From: Acidobacteriota bacterium
GTDB lineage: Bacteria; Acidobacteriota; Terriglobia; Acidiferrales; UBA7541
Direction: 5' to 3'
Length of the DNA: 11,542 nucleotides
Assembly: GCA_003161495.1 (NCBI GenBank)
Contig: PMOP01000472.1
Span: 1 to 11,542, forward strand
Shown: positions 1 to 5,830 of the stretch, piece by piece
Layout of the letters: every line of letters begins with the position of its first letter
Numbering within the stretch: position 1 is the first letter of the stretch
Notes under the pieces: model-generated
Database searches by the model: none
What the model was told of the DNA's origin: nothing
Seen by the model: the letters and a program-made list of their open reading frames with translations, nothing else
Made by a program: the position numbers and the translations under genes

Positions 1-68
1 CTGGTGACTGGTGATTCGTGACTGGTGATTCGTGATTCGTCTCGTGATTCGTGATTTGTGATTCGCGA
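1..68. repeat. Heptanucleotide tandem repeat inside the left-edge gene
   Basis: About ten tandem units of a 7-base motif alternate between CTGGTGA and TTCGTGA (plus-strand reading), with one shortened 5-base unit at 36-40. The run continues to the window edge, so its full length is unknown. Because 21 bases make seven codons, the minus-strand frame reads a Thr-Asn-His-Glu-Ser-Pro-Val type peptide. A second array of the same unit lies in the portal gene at 3164-3203. Confidence 0.85.
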
Positions 69-823
69 GGTGTGGCCGGCCCCGCAGTTGTGGCGCCGGC
101 ATCTTGCCGGCGATTTTCCAATTCGCCGCCAGCAACGGCACCTATCGCGGAATTTGCGCCCGCGGAGTTTCCCGCCTCTTGCCTTCTGTCTCCTGCTTCC
201 AAACTCTGCCCCATTCCCGCCAGCACCTTGGCCGCTTCCGCAAACATCGACCGAAACGCCGCCGGATTCGCACGCGCCAACTCCGCCACCACTTCCGATT
301 GCGCCCGCGCATCCCCAGAAAAAATCGCCGCGTCAATCCTGTCCACCGACTGCGTAGCGTCGCGCAGCGTCAACACATCCTTCACCCCGCCAGGCAATAA
401 TTCCTTAATCGCTCGCGCCTCCTCCGGTGAAGCAAATGCCGCGCGAAATTCCTGATGCTCCCGCCAAAGCTGTTGCGCCTCGCCGCCATTCCGAGGATCC
501 GCCGCCACCACCCGCATCCACTCCGGCATCTGAGCACCAGGTGCCTTCCCTGCCGCGCTATCTGGAGCGCTGTCATTCCGAGGGCCGCCTTTGCCCGAGG
601 AATCTCTCTGCGTATCTGGATTGTTGGCGTCATCGATCGAAGAGAGATTCCTCGCTTCGCTCGGAATGACATTATTCGTTTTTGTGTCGCTTACACCAAC
701 CGGCTCGATCCCAAGGATCTCTTCGTCGGTAAGGTACACCGCGCCAGCCGCCGGAGCGCCCGCCACGCCCGGAGCTACATCCGTCCCAGCACAATCCAAA
801 TCCACTTGCGTTCCTGTGCTCAT
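1..823 (-). CDS. Partial protein in scaffold/assembly position of the phage head module
   Basis: The frame is open from an ATG at 823 to the left edge, giving 274 codons with no stop, so the C-terminus lies outside the window. The start is supported by AGGAG six bases upstream. I recognise no family. Residues 1-50 are Ala/Gly/Asp-rich. Residues 52-85 are encoded by a palindromic repeat. About 98-215 look like the folded, mostly helical and acidic core (MPEWMRVVAADPRNGGEAQQ, then segments rich in Glu, Ala and Arg). From about 235 on, the protein is again repeat-encoded (NRRQDAGAT, then a Ser-Pro-Val-Thr-Asn-His type heptapeptide run). It follows the portal in the direction of transcription, where P22-like phages carry the scaffold gene, and an acidic helical protein would fit. 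That role is inference from position only. A plus-strand gene (906-1450) separates it from the portal. Confidence 0.7.
   Translation of the reverse strand, partial: MSTGTQVDLDCAGTDVAPGVAGAPAAGAVYLTDEEILGIEPVGVSDTKTNNVIPSEARNLSSIDDANNPDTQRDSSGKGGPRNDSAPDSAAGKAPGAQMPEWMRVVAADPRNGGEAQQLWREHQEFRAAFASPEEARAIKELLPGGVKDVLTLRDATQSVDRIDAAIFSGDARAQSEVVAELARANPAAFRSMFAEAAKVLAGMGQSLEAGDRRQEAGNSAGANSAIGAVAGGELENRRQDAGATTAGPATPRESQITNHETNHESPVTNHQSP
90..119 (+). repeat. REP-like hairpin, family C, within the left-edge gene
   Basis: A GTGG foot is followed by the hairpin CGCCGGCATCTTGCCGGCG and a T-run. The same sequence recurs almost base for base at 1694-1722 inside the portal gene. Read on the minus strand both copies encode NRRQDAGAT. 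Here only one arm is evident. Confidence 0.8.
571..671. repeat. Inverted repeat (TGTCATTCCGAG family) inside the left-edge gene
   Basis: The outer arms TGTCATTCCGAG (571-582) and CTCGGAATGACA (660-671) are perfect inverse complements. Inside them, GAGGAATCTCTC and GAGAGATTCCTC pair as well. The element stays open on the minus strand and encodes residues about 52-85 (beginning VIPSEARNL) of the left-edge gene. From memory, peptides such as VIPSEARNL and FRAKRGIS are common translations of a dispersed genomic repeat in many bacteria. Confidence 0.8.
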
Positions 824-829
824 AGGTAA

Positions 830-834
830 CTCCT
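830..834 (-). promoter_or_regulatory. Ribosome binding site of the left-edge gene
   Basis: AGGAG on the minus strand lies six bases before the ATG at 823. It fixes the start of the gene that runs off the left edge. Confidence 0.7.
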
Positions 835-905
835 GTTGGATTTACGTGAGGTCTTATATAGTTAAGCGTTCACATTTGCCTTTATTTATGCTGGAATTAC
901 GAACC

Positions 906-1450
906 ATGAAGATCGCGAGAGTGTTTGAATCTACTTTTAAAGAGCTCTACGGAAAGCCTGTTGGGGCGTGTGGATGGGCTATGGCTCATCTCTCGTATTT
1001 AATTTCGGCAAACCTCATTTGGAAATCCGTGAACCGGTTGTCGCCGGCCCTAAGGCTTCCAAAAGGGTACGCGAGTTCCTGGCGAGGCGCAGCGCCCGAG
1101 TTAAAGGTGATTGGGTGCTATGGATCTATGGTTGTGATTGGGAGATTTTCCGGAACGGCAAAAGATTTCTGAAGAGTTCCTCTCCCGACGAAAGAATAGA
1201 AAGAGCCGTGCGATTTTTGGACGGCGAAAAATTGGTTCGATTCACACTTGTGCCAAGAGGGCTACATTGCATCTTTGAGTTTGACTTGGGTACGATTCTG
1301 AAGACAACGCCATTTAGCAGGACGCACGAACAGTGCTTGCTATACGAACCGACTGGCAAGGTCTTATCGCTCAGGGCGGACAAGCGCTATTCCCATCACC
1401 CATCAAATCGCGCAGACAATCAGAAAGATTGGAAATCCTTCCAACGCTAG
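906..1450 (+). pseudogene. Frameshifted gene of unknown function (about 181 aa if restored)
   Basis: Two overlapping frames together give one plausible protein. Frame one starts at ATG 906 and reads through YGKP at 948-959. Frame two continues from 959 with CWGVWMGYGSSLVFNFG to TAG at 1448-1450. The codons CCT (957-959) and TGT (959-961) share one T, as expected if CCTTGT lost a T. The restored protein would have about 181 residues: an aromatic- and Gly-rich N-terminal half (CWGxxxGYGS, IREP), a DWVLWIYGCDWEI segment and a polar tail. It resembles hypothetical proteins I remember from soil bacteria, but I can give no function. No good ribosome binding site is seen before 906, and an in-frame ATG at 888 is an alternative. 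The AT content looks higher than in the neighbouring phage genes. It may be a decayed cargo gene or a sequencing error. Its stop shares the bases CTAG with the convergent portal stop. Confidence 0.6.
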
Positions 1451-4176
1451 GTTCCAACGCCTTTCCCCGGCGGCGGAGTTGTAGCGGCCCCATCGGCATT
1501 TGTTTGTTGCGAAGCGTAAGCCAGCCCAATCGCCCGCAAATGAGCCTCCGCATGCGTGCGCACATTGGCAAACCCCACGGGATTTTCGAGGTGGGCAACT
1601 TGGCCAGCCTCCGAGTTTGCCCACCTGCGGCACTCCTCGAGCTCGATGGCATGATTGTCGAAAAGTAAATCCACGGGGACCGATGGCGCTAACGTGGCGC
1701 CGGCATCTTGCCGGCGATTTTCTTCACTATCTTTAGCGACACCCGCCGCCGGGACGCCGGCGCCACGGCCACCTGCCACAGCTATTGGAGCGCCCGCCAA
1801 AAGCAAATCTATCTCCCGCAACTGCTTGTTGCGCGAATCCTCTCCCGGCACGACCAGGTCCGACAAGCCAAGCAAACCTTTCACGAAACCGATATTCGCG
1901 GGATCGGCGAGCGCCTGCTGGATCATCGGATCGGACGACGCCATCAACTGTTGCACCACGGCGCGCTGCTGCGATTTCTGGCGCGGAAAAGTTTCGTCGC
2001 TTTCGGGATGCGCCTGAATGTTGCCCTTCAAATCCGCCAGGCGAACCCAGCGCGACTCGAATTCACCGCCCGGACCAAGGATCGGAATCTCCGCGTCCTC
2101 GGGACGATTTTTGCGGAAGCAATCGACCGAAAGCAGCATCACGTCGGAATAAAATGTTTTCAAGCGCCGCCACACGAGGCCGAGTCGTCCAAGCGCCTGA
2201 TCGCGCGCCATTCCGTAACCCGTCGCGGTTTTTTGCGAGTCCATTTCTCCGCCAAACACGGCGGGAAAAAGCCCGGTAAGAAATTGCGCGACCGGCCCCA
2301 TCAATTCCTGCTGGTGGCGCACGAGGTCGGGAGGAACCTGCGCCGGCGCGGGCTGAAAAAATCCCGCGGACAGCGGCTGCCCGGGACGCGAGCGCGCCGG
2401 ATAATGCGCCGCGGGCTCGGCCGTTTGATTCGCGAGCGCGTCAAAATCGAGCACCTGCGGATCGGCGTAAATCGGCGGGATGCCGTACTCGTACGTCTCC
2501 GCCTGAATATTGGAGAGCGTGTTGTAGCGTTCCTGAATTTGCACCAGTGAATCGCCCACCGACGGCCGGTTCTGCCCGTCGCCCGGAAGCGCGTGCATGA
2601 CGCGCCAGCGATCGTCCATCGATTCGTTGCGCGATTCGCAATACGTGTCGCCGGCGTAGGCGACGTAGCAGCCGTCTGGAAACAGCGCCAGCAGCGCGTC
2701 GCGCACCGATTTGTCTTCGATCGCGTAGAACGACCACGGCCGAATCCACGTCCGCGAAAACGTAATCAAATTAAAAAGCGCGTCGCCCGGATGCGTCATT
2801 GGCAATCCCTGCGAAATCGCCACGCGCGTCGACCGCGCATACACTTCGTCCGCCGATTGTGGCCCGCCCATCTGAATTTTGTCCGCCGCGTGCGGATAGC
2901 TCGCTTTCAATTTCGCGCGGTGCACCTCCATCGACCACTGGAGATACGGGTACTCGTACATTTCATTCGCCCACACCGGCGTGTTCAGCTCGAGTCCGCC
3001 CACCACGGAAATTACTTCCTGCCCGTTCGCCACGCGCCGCACTCCGGTAATCAGCGGAACCGCCACGCGCGCCGCCGGCTTGAAATGTTCCGGGCCAAGC
3101 GCCCCGCCGCAGTTTTTGCAAATCACGGGAGGAAGCAAGCTCGCTGTGACTGTTGACTGAAGATTGGTGACGGGTGACTGGTGACTAGTGACTGGTGATT
3201 CGTTCAAACCAGAGCTGGATTGCGCCGCGCTGCTGTAGCTCGGGTCTTCAGACCCGAGGCTTTTCTGCGCGCCACCATCCAAATCCCCGCCTCTGAAGAG
3301 GCGGGCTACAGCAGGATTTCCTGCCTCTGTGCCTACTGCCTCCGCGCCTGCAGCCTCGGAACTTACTTCCTGCTCCGCGCCGCACTCCGGGCACACGTAC
3401 GCATCGTCGCCGAGCGCGACGTAATGTTCCTCGATCACCGGCTCGTCGTGCGAACCGAATCGCTGCGCGTCGGCCACGTACCGAACGTAGCCGCCAATTT
3501 TTCCGTCGGTCCACAGATAAAACGCCACGCCGGTCAGCAAATGCTGCACGCGATTATTCTGCTCGACGAGGTCGCACACCTGCGAAGCCGCGCGCGCCGC
3601 CGTGATGTCTCCGATCGACTGCGCCGACTGCGGATAAAATCGCGTCGCCGGCACATCCTGGCTGAGAATGGAAATGAACGAAAGCCCGAAGGCCTGATAG
3701 AGATTAGTCACGAACTGGTAACGCGGCATTTCCGCCGCCGCGCTGTCATCATACAGTTTCGATTCGTACGGCAAATTCCAAGTCATGTCCTGCGGATTCC
3801 ACCACGCGTATTGCAATCCCTGCCAGAACAACCGCGCCTGCCGGATCCGCCGAATTTCGTGCCGCCGCGCCACCATTCCTTCTTCGCGATACTGCACGAC
3901 GAGCTCGCGCAGCGCGTTCACCAGGTCCGGCCGCAACTCCTCAAGCCGCTCGTTGTTCGGCCCCAGCGCCAGCTTCGCCAGCGCTTCCTGCGCATTCGCC
4001 GCCGGCTGCTTGCCATCAATCCCCAGCGGAGCGCGCGCAGCATGCGCGCCCAGAGAAACCGTTCCACCCTGCGCGGATTGCGCGCCATCGAGCGGCGCGA
4101 CAAACCCGTCGTTCAGCGCCTCGCTCTCCCCGTTCAAGATCGCAAGATCATTCAAATTGTCATTAGGTTTCGTCAT
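1447..4176 (-). CDS. Phage portal protein, P22-like (909 aa)
   Basis: This would form the dodecameric ring at the phage head vertex through which DNA is packaged and ejected. Evidence is overall resemblance to P22-type environmental phage portals: an N-terminal helical region (about 60-110) with several Arg and Trp residues, a central beta-rich wing and clip region, then a helical stretch containing TATGYGMARDQALGRLG, which I associate with this portal class. At 909 residues it exceeds P22 gp1 (725), partly because of repeat-derived inserts. A predicted zinc ribbon is formed by CPEC (C262, C265) and CKNC (C353, C356), with 87 residues between the pairs. Two repeats fill most of that gap (residues 289-344). 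A third lies near 804-828. The ATG at 4176 is preferred because all upstream in-frame sequence is translated REP; it has only a weak AGAAG. No stop interrupts the inserts, so the gene looks intact. Confidence 0.85.
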   Translation of the reverse strand: MTKPNDNLNDLAILNGESEALNDGFVAPLDGAQSAQGGTVSLGAHAARAPLGIDGKQPAANAQEALAKLALGPNNERLEELRPDLVNALRELVVQYREEGMVARRHEIRRIRQARLFWQGLQYAWWNPQDMTWNLPYESKLYDDSAAAEMPRYQFVTNLYQAFGLSFISILSQDVPATRFYPQSAQSIGDITAARAASQVCDLVEQNNRVQHLLTGVAFYLWTDGKIGGYVRYVADAQRFGSHDEPVIEEHYVALGDDAYVCPECGAEQEVSSEAAGAEAVGTEAGNPAVARLFRGGDLDGGAQKSLGSEDPSYSSAAQSSSGLNESPVTSHQSPVTNLQSTVTASLLPPVICKNCGGALGPEHFKPAARVAVPLITGVRRVANGQEVISVVGGLELNTPVWANEMYEYPYLQWSMEVHRAKLKASYPHAADKIQMGGPQSADEVYARSTRVAISQGLPMTHPGDALFNLITFSRTWIRPWSFYAIEDKSVRDALLALFPDGCYVAYAGDTYCESRNESMDDRWRVMHALPGDGQNRPSVGDSLVQIQERYNTLSNIQAETYEYGIPPIYADPQVLDFDALANQTAEPAAHYPARSRPGQPLSAGFFQPAPAQVPPDLVRHQQELMGPVAQFLTGLFPAVFGGEMDSQKTATGYGMARDQALGRLGLVWRRLKTFYSDVMLLSVDCFRKNRPEDAEIPILGPGGEFESRWVRLADLKGNIQAHPESDETFPRQKSQQRAVVQQLMASSDPMIQQALADPANIGFVKGLLGLSDLVVPGEDSRNKQLREIDLLLAGAPIAVAGGRGAGVPAAGVAKDSEENRRQDAGATLAPSVPVDLLFDNHAIELEECRRWANSEAGQVAHLENPVGFANVRTHAEAHLRAIGLAYASQQTNADGAATTPPPGKGVGT
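1694..1766. repeat. Paired REP-like element, family C, within the portal gene
   Basis: The left arm (1694-1722) is a GTGG foot plus CGCCGGCATCTTGCCGGCG hairpin, nearly identical to 90-118. The right arm (1744-1766) is a degenerate inverse copy ending CGCCGGCGCCAC. The pair is read through in the portal frame as residues about 804-828, GAGVPAAG to NRRQDAGAT. Confidence 0.8.
3164..3203. repeat. Heptanucleotide tandem repeat inside the portal gene
   Basis: Five 7-base units (TTGGTGA, CGGGTGA, CTGGTGA, CTAGTGA, CTGGTGA) run from 3164 to 3198, then TTCGT. More degenerate copies extend left to about 3145. The unit matches the array at 1-68. It encodes a Ser-Pro-Val-Thr run in the loop between the two halves of the portal zinc ribbon. 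Confidence 0.8.
3232..3312. repeat. Paired REP element (GTAG foot) within the portal gene
   Basis: The outer arms GCTGTAGC (3232-3239) and GCTACAGC (3305-3312) are perfect inverse complements. Each encloses its own hairpin with a CTTCAG loop or its complement: TCGGGTCTTCAGACCCGA on the left and CCCGCCTCTGAAGAGGCGGG on the right. It is 81 bases long, exactly 27 codons, and is open in the portal frame (residues about 289-315, including VARLFRGGD and SLGSEDPSYSS). Each half read from its outer end is a GTAG foot followed by a hairpin, the classical REP layout. Confidence 0.85.
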
Positions 4177-4186
4177 ATTCTTCTTT

Positions 4187-4315
4187 AGTGGCGCATGCTT
4201 CAGCTTGCGGGGTTTGGTGCATGCAAGGTCGAGCGTGGCGAACAAATTAGGGATTGGCGAGCACCATCGCTCGTGCCGGGACCAAACCCCACAGGCTGAA
4301 GCCTGCGCCACTAAA
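4187..4315. repeat. Family A REP pair at the portal start
   Basis: The left arm at 4187 reads AGTGGCGCATGCTTCAGCTT and continues GCGGGG. The right arm (4282-4315) is its inverse but carries compensated stem bases: its complement contains GCAGGCTTCAGCCTG. It lies between the portal start at 4176 (about 11 bases away) and the divergently transcribed GlsB-like gene. Its edge forms the portal's 5' untranslated region. Confidence 0.9.
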
Positions 4316-4341
4316 ATGTGATAGAACTCTTACAGGTAAAT

Positions 4342-4346
4342 GGAGG
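4342..4346 (+). promoter_or_regulatory. Ribosome binding site of the GlsB-like gene
   Basis: GGAGG is five bases before the ATG at 4352. It selects that codon over the earlier in-frame ATG at 4340, which would overlap the site. Confidence 0.75.
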
Positions 4347-4351
4347 CAATC

Positions 4352-4591
4352 ATGCTCTGGTGGATCATCGTCGGACTCATCGCAGGTTTCCTCGCCGGAA
4401 AAGTAATGCGCGGCGGCGGCTTCGGCATCTTGATCGACATCCTCGTCGGCATGGTCGGCGGCGTAATCGGCGGCTGGCTATTTGGCATGCTGGGAATTTT
4501 TCCCGGCGGCGGCCTGATCGGCTCGATCCTCGTAGCGTTCGTGGGCGCCTGCATCCTTCTCTGGCTCGTGCGCCTGATCAAGAAAGCTTGA
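4352..4591 (+). CDS. GlsB/YeaQ/YmgE family stress-response membrane protein (79 aa)
   Basis: A small inner-membrane protein of the family often labelled transglycosylase-associated, linked to general or envelope stress; its biochemical role is not settled. Three hydrophobic segments (about 2-20, 28-48 and 54-75) are separated by Gly-rich turns including MRGGGFGILIDILVGMVGG and PGGGLIGSI. The protein ends in a basic LVRLIKKA tail. Length and glycine pattern match the family. The ATG at 4352 has a good ribosome binding site. The gene stands alone on the plus strand between phage genes on the other strand, bordered by a family A REP pair upstream and another palindrome downstream. It is probably a host gene left between prophage fragments or carried as cargo. 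Confidence 0.88.
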   Translation: MLWWIIVGLIAGFLAGKVMRGGGFGILIDILVGMVGGVIGGWLFGMLGIFPGGGLIGSILVAFVGACILLWLVRLIKKA

Positions 4592-4682
4592 ACGTCAAAA
4601 CGCGACACACACGAATCACCCGGCCATCCCGCCCCGTTGTCGGCGTTGTCATCCGGTCAGTAGAGAAGCCACTTTTTTGTGG

Positions 4683-4738
4683 GTCATGGCTTTAGGCATG
4701 ACATAAAGCCTGCACATTTCAGGGGTTTTAACCCCTGA
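4683..4738. repeat. Two palindromes between convergent genes, possible terminator
   Basis: GTCATGGCTTTAGGCATGAC (4683-4702) and TCAGGGGTTTTAACCCCTGA (4719-4738) are separate hairpins. They lie between the converging ends of the GlsB-like gene (4591) and the 92-residue gene (4747). Without a clear T-run on either side this is not a canonical intrinsic terminator, but the position would suit bidirectional termination or 3'-end protection. It differs in sequence from family A. Confidence 0.6.
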
Positions 4739-4746
4739 GGCTTCCC

Positions 4747-5025
4747 TTATTTCTCCGCCGCGCCGTTGCCAATGGAACTCTTCCCCGCCGCCATTTCCCT
4801 CTCGCGCGCGATCTGCGTCCAGGTGCGCCGCCGCACGGGAGAAAGCCCCACGACGCCGCGCTTAGCATCTTCCTCCAGCGAGATCGGCGGAAATCCCGCC
4901 GTGCCGAGCAGCGAATTCACCAGCGCCCGATTCTCCGCCCGCAGCCGCGCCGCTTCCTCCTCGAGCAGCAGCACATATCGCCCGCGCAAATGCCGCGAGA
5001 GCCACGCCAGTAATGTTTTTCGCAT
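4747..5025 (-). CDS. Small phage-module protein with short coiled coil (92 aa)
   Basis: No family is recognised. The N-terminus is basic and amphipathic (MRKTLLAWLSRHLRGRYVLL), followed by a Glu/Leu/Arg-rich helix (about 17-40, LLLEEEAARLRAENRALVNS) that looks like a short coiled coil. A Pro-containing link (GFPPISLEED) and a basic helix with RRRTWTQIARERE follow. Upstream in-frame sequence is translated REP and is excluded; the ATG at 5025 has no clear ribosome binding site. It lies between terminase and portal in the same orientation, where small helical head-module proteins are common. The RAYT module separates it from the terminase, and the GlsB-like gene from the portal. A DNA- or head-associated role is a guess. 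Confidence 0.6.
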   Translation of the reverse strand: MRKTLLAWLSRHLRGRYVLLLEEEAARLRAENRALVNSLLGTAGFPPISLEEDAKRGVVGLSPVRRRTWTQIAREREMAAGKSSIGNGAAEK

Positions 5026-5047
5026 AGTGTAAGTAGCGCGCCCATTG

Positions 5048-5156
5048 AGTGGCGCTGCTTCAGGTGGCGCATGCTTCAGCTTGCGGGGGTTGGGTTGGTT
5101 GGAAGGACGTCGCTCCTTGCCACGACCAAAACCCGCAAGCTGAAGCATGCGCCACT
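5048..5156. repeat. Family A REP pair upstream of the RAYT, with a truncated third copy
   Basis: The left arm starts at 5064 with GTGGCGCATGCTTCAGCTTG and the right arm (5131-5155) is its inverse complement ending GCCAC. Just before it, at 5048-5063, a truncated direct copy reads AGTGGCGCTGCTTCAG. The element lies 40 bases before the RAYT start and 23-39 bases before the divergent 92-residue gene. Confidence 0.9.
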
Positions 5157-5195
5157 TTCTTGCGCGCTATATTTATTTATGGTGGCGTGTCACGT

Positions 5196-5741
5196 ATGGT
5201 GACATATTACGAGCGACGACTGCCGCACTGGCATCCGCCGGGCCAGGATATTTTCATCACTTGGCGACTCCACGGCTCGCTCCCCGCTCAAGTCCGCCTT
5301 CCCACGCAAGCGGATTCCAGCGGCAGGGCCTTTGTCAATTACGATCGGACACTTGACGAAGCCCGGACCGGCCCGCTCTGGCTGAAGGATGCGCGCGTCG
5401 CGGGCGCGATTCTCTGCGCGCTGCGAGACGCTCAGCGGCGAAACCTGTTCGCACTGTGCTCCTACGACGTGATGGCCAATCACGTCCACGTTCTGCTCGC
5501 TCCGAGCGCACCATTGGAACAAATCACGCAGCAAATCAAGGGCGCCTCGGCCCGCGAAGCGAATCTGATCCTGGGCCGCACGGGTGAGCCCTTCTGGCAA
5601 AAGGAGTCCTTCGATCATTGGGTGCGGAATCCCGGCGAGTGGCAAAAGATTCGCTCGTATATTGAAGGCAATCCGGTCGCCGCGGGTTTGGTAGCCCGGC
5701 CAGAAGATTGGCCGTGGTCCAGCGCCTCAAATCCGATTTAG
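5196..5741 (+). CDS. REP-associated tyrosine transposase (RAYT, TnpA-REP; 181 aa)
   Basis: A single-strand-specific HUH endonuclease related to IS200/IS605 TnpA, thought to bind and cleave REP hairpins and to spread them. Signature residues are present: LPHWHPPGQDIFITWRLHG (9-27), the HUH pair in MANHVHVLL (H96, H98), and SYIEGNPVAAGLV (154-166) with Y155 as the likely catalytic tyrosine. PFWQKESFDHWVRN (132-145) is also typical. The length suits a compact RAYT, and no frameshift is seen, so it is probably active or recently so. The ATG at 5196 begins the conserved region; longer in-frame sequence upstream is translated REP. The stop codon TAG (5739-5741) shares its last base with the first base of the downstream REP pair. 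Confidence 0.93.
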   Translation: MVTYYERRLPHWHPPGQDIFITWRLHGSLPAQVRLPTQADSSGRAFVNYDRTLDEARTGPLWLKDARVAGAILCALRDAQRRNLFALCSYDVMANHVHVLLAPSAPLEQITQQIKGASAREANLILGRTGEPFWQKESFDHWVRNPGEWQKIRSYIEGNPVAAGLVARPEDWPWSSASNPI

Positions 5742-5824
5742 TGGCGCATGCTTCAGCTTGCGGGGGTGATTGCAGGGACTGCGCGCTGCCATAACTAACA
5801 CCCGCAAGCTAAAGCATGCGCCAC
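5741..5824. repeat. Family A REP pair between RAYT and terminase ends
   Basis: GTGGCGCATGCTTCAGCTTG begins at 5741, and the inverse arm CCCGCAAGCTAAAGCATGCG runs from 5801, ending CCAC at 5824. The genes on both sides converge here (RAYT ends at 5741, terminase at 5831), so the hairpins could also terminate or protect both transcripts. Confidence 0.9.
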
Positions 5825-5830
5825 GCAAAC

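Larger units (their letters stand above)
5048..5824 (+). mobile_element. REP–RAYT–REP module
   Basis: An intact RAYT gene is bracketed by near-identical family A REP pairs at 5048-5156 and 5741-5824, the arrangement expected for a RAYT and its cognate REPs. It sits between the terminase and the 92-residue gene, against the direction of both. No target-site duplication was recognised, and RAYTs are not known to move as simple insertion sequences, so the boundaries are only those of the repeats. Confidence 0.65.

Noticed and set aside
1..68. CRISPR-like array
   Set aside because: The unit is 7 bases with no spacers; it is a simple tandem repeat.
823..906. Divergent promoter between the left-edge gene and the plus-strand gene
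   Set aside because: AT-rich with TATATAG-like bases, but no convincing pair of -35 and -10 boxes with proper spacing.
1708..2550. Long plus-strand open frame opposite the portal gene
   Set aside because: It is antisense to a recognisable portal, Arg/His-rich, and explained by high GC with codon-position bias.
3220..4188. Plus-strand open frame of 322 codons opposite the portal gene
   Set aside because: Arg-rich shadow of the portal frame with no domain; ends in the REP region.
4177..4311. N-terminal extension of the portal (MAQASACG...)
   Set aside because: The 45 extra residues are translation of the family A REP pair; the same type of peptide appears before other genes here.
4683..4738. 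Small structured RNA or riboswitch
   Set aside because: Two simple hairpins between convergent genes, with no start region of a gene downstream.
5049..5195. N-terminal extension of the RAYT
   Set aside because: Encoded by the flanking REP pair; conserved RAYT sequence begins at 5196.
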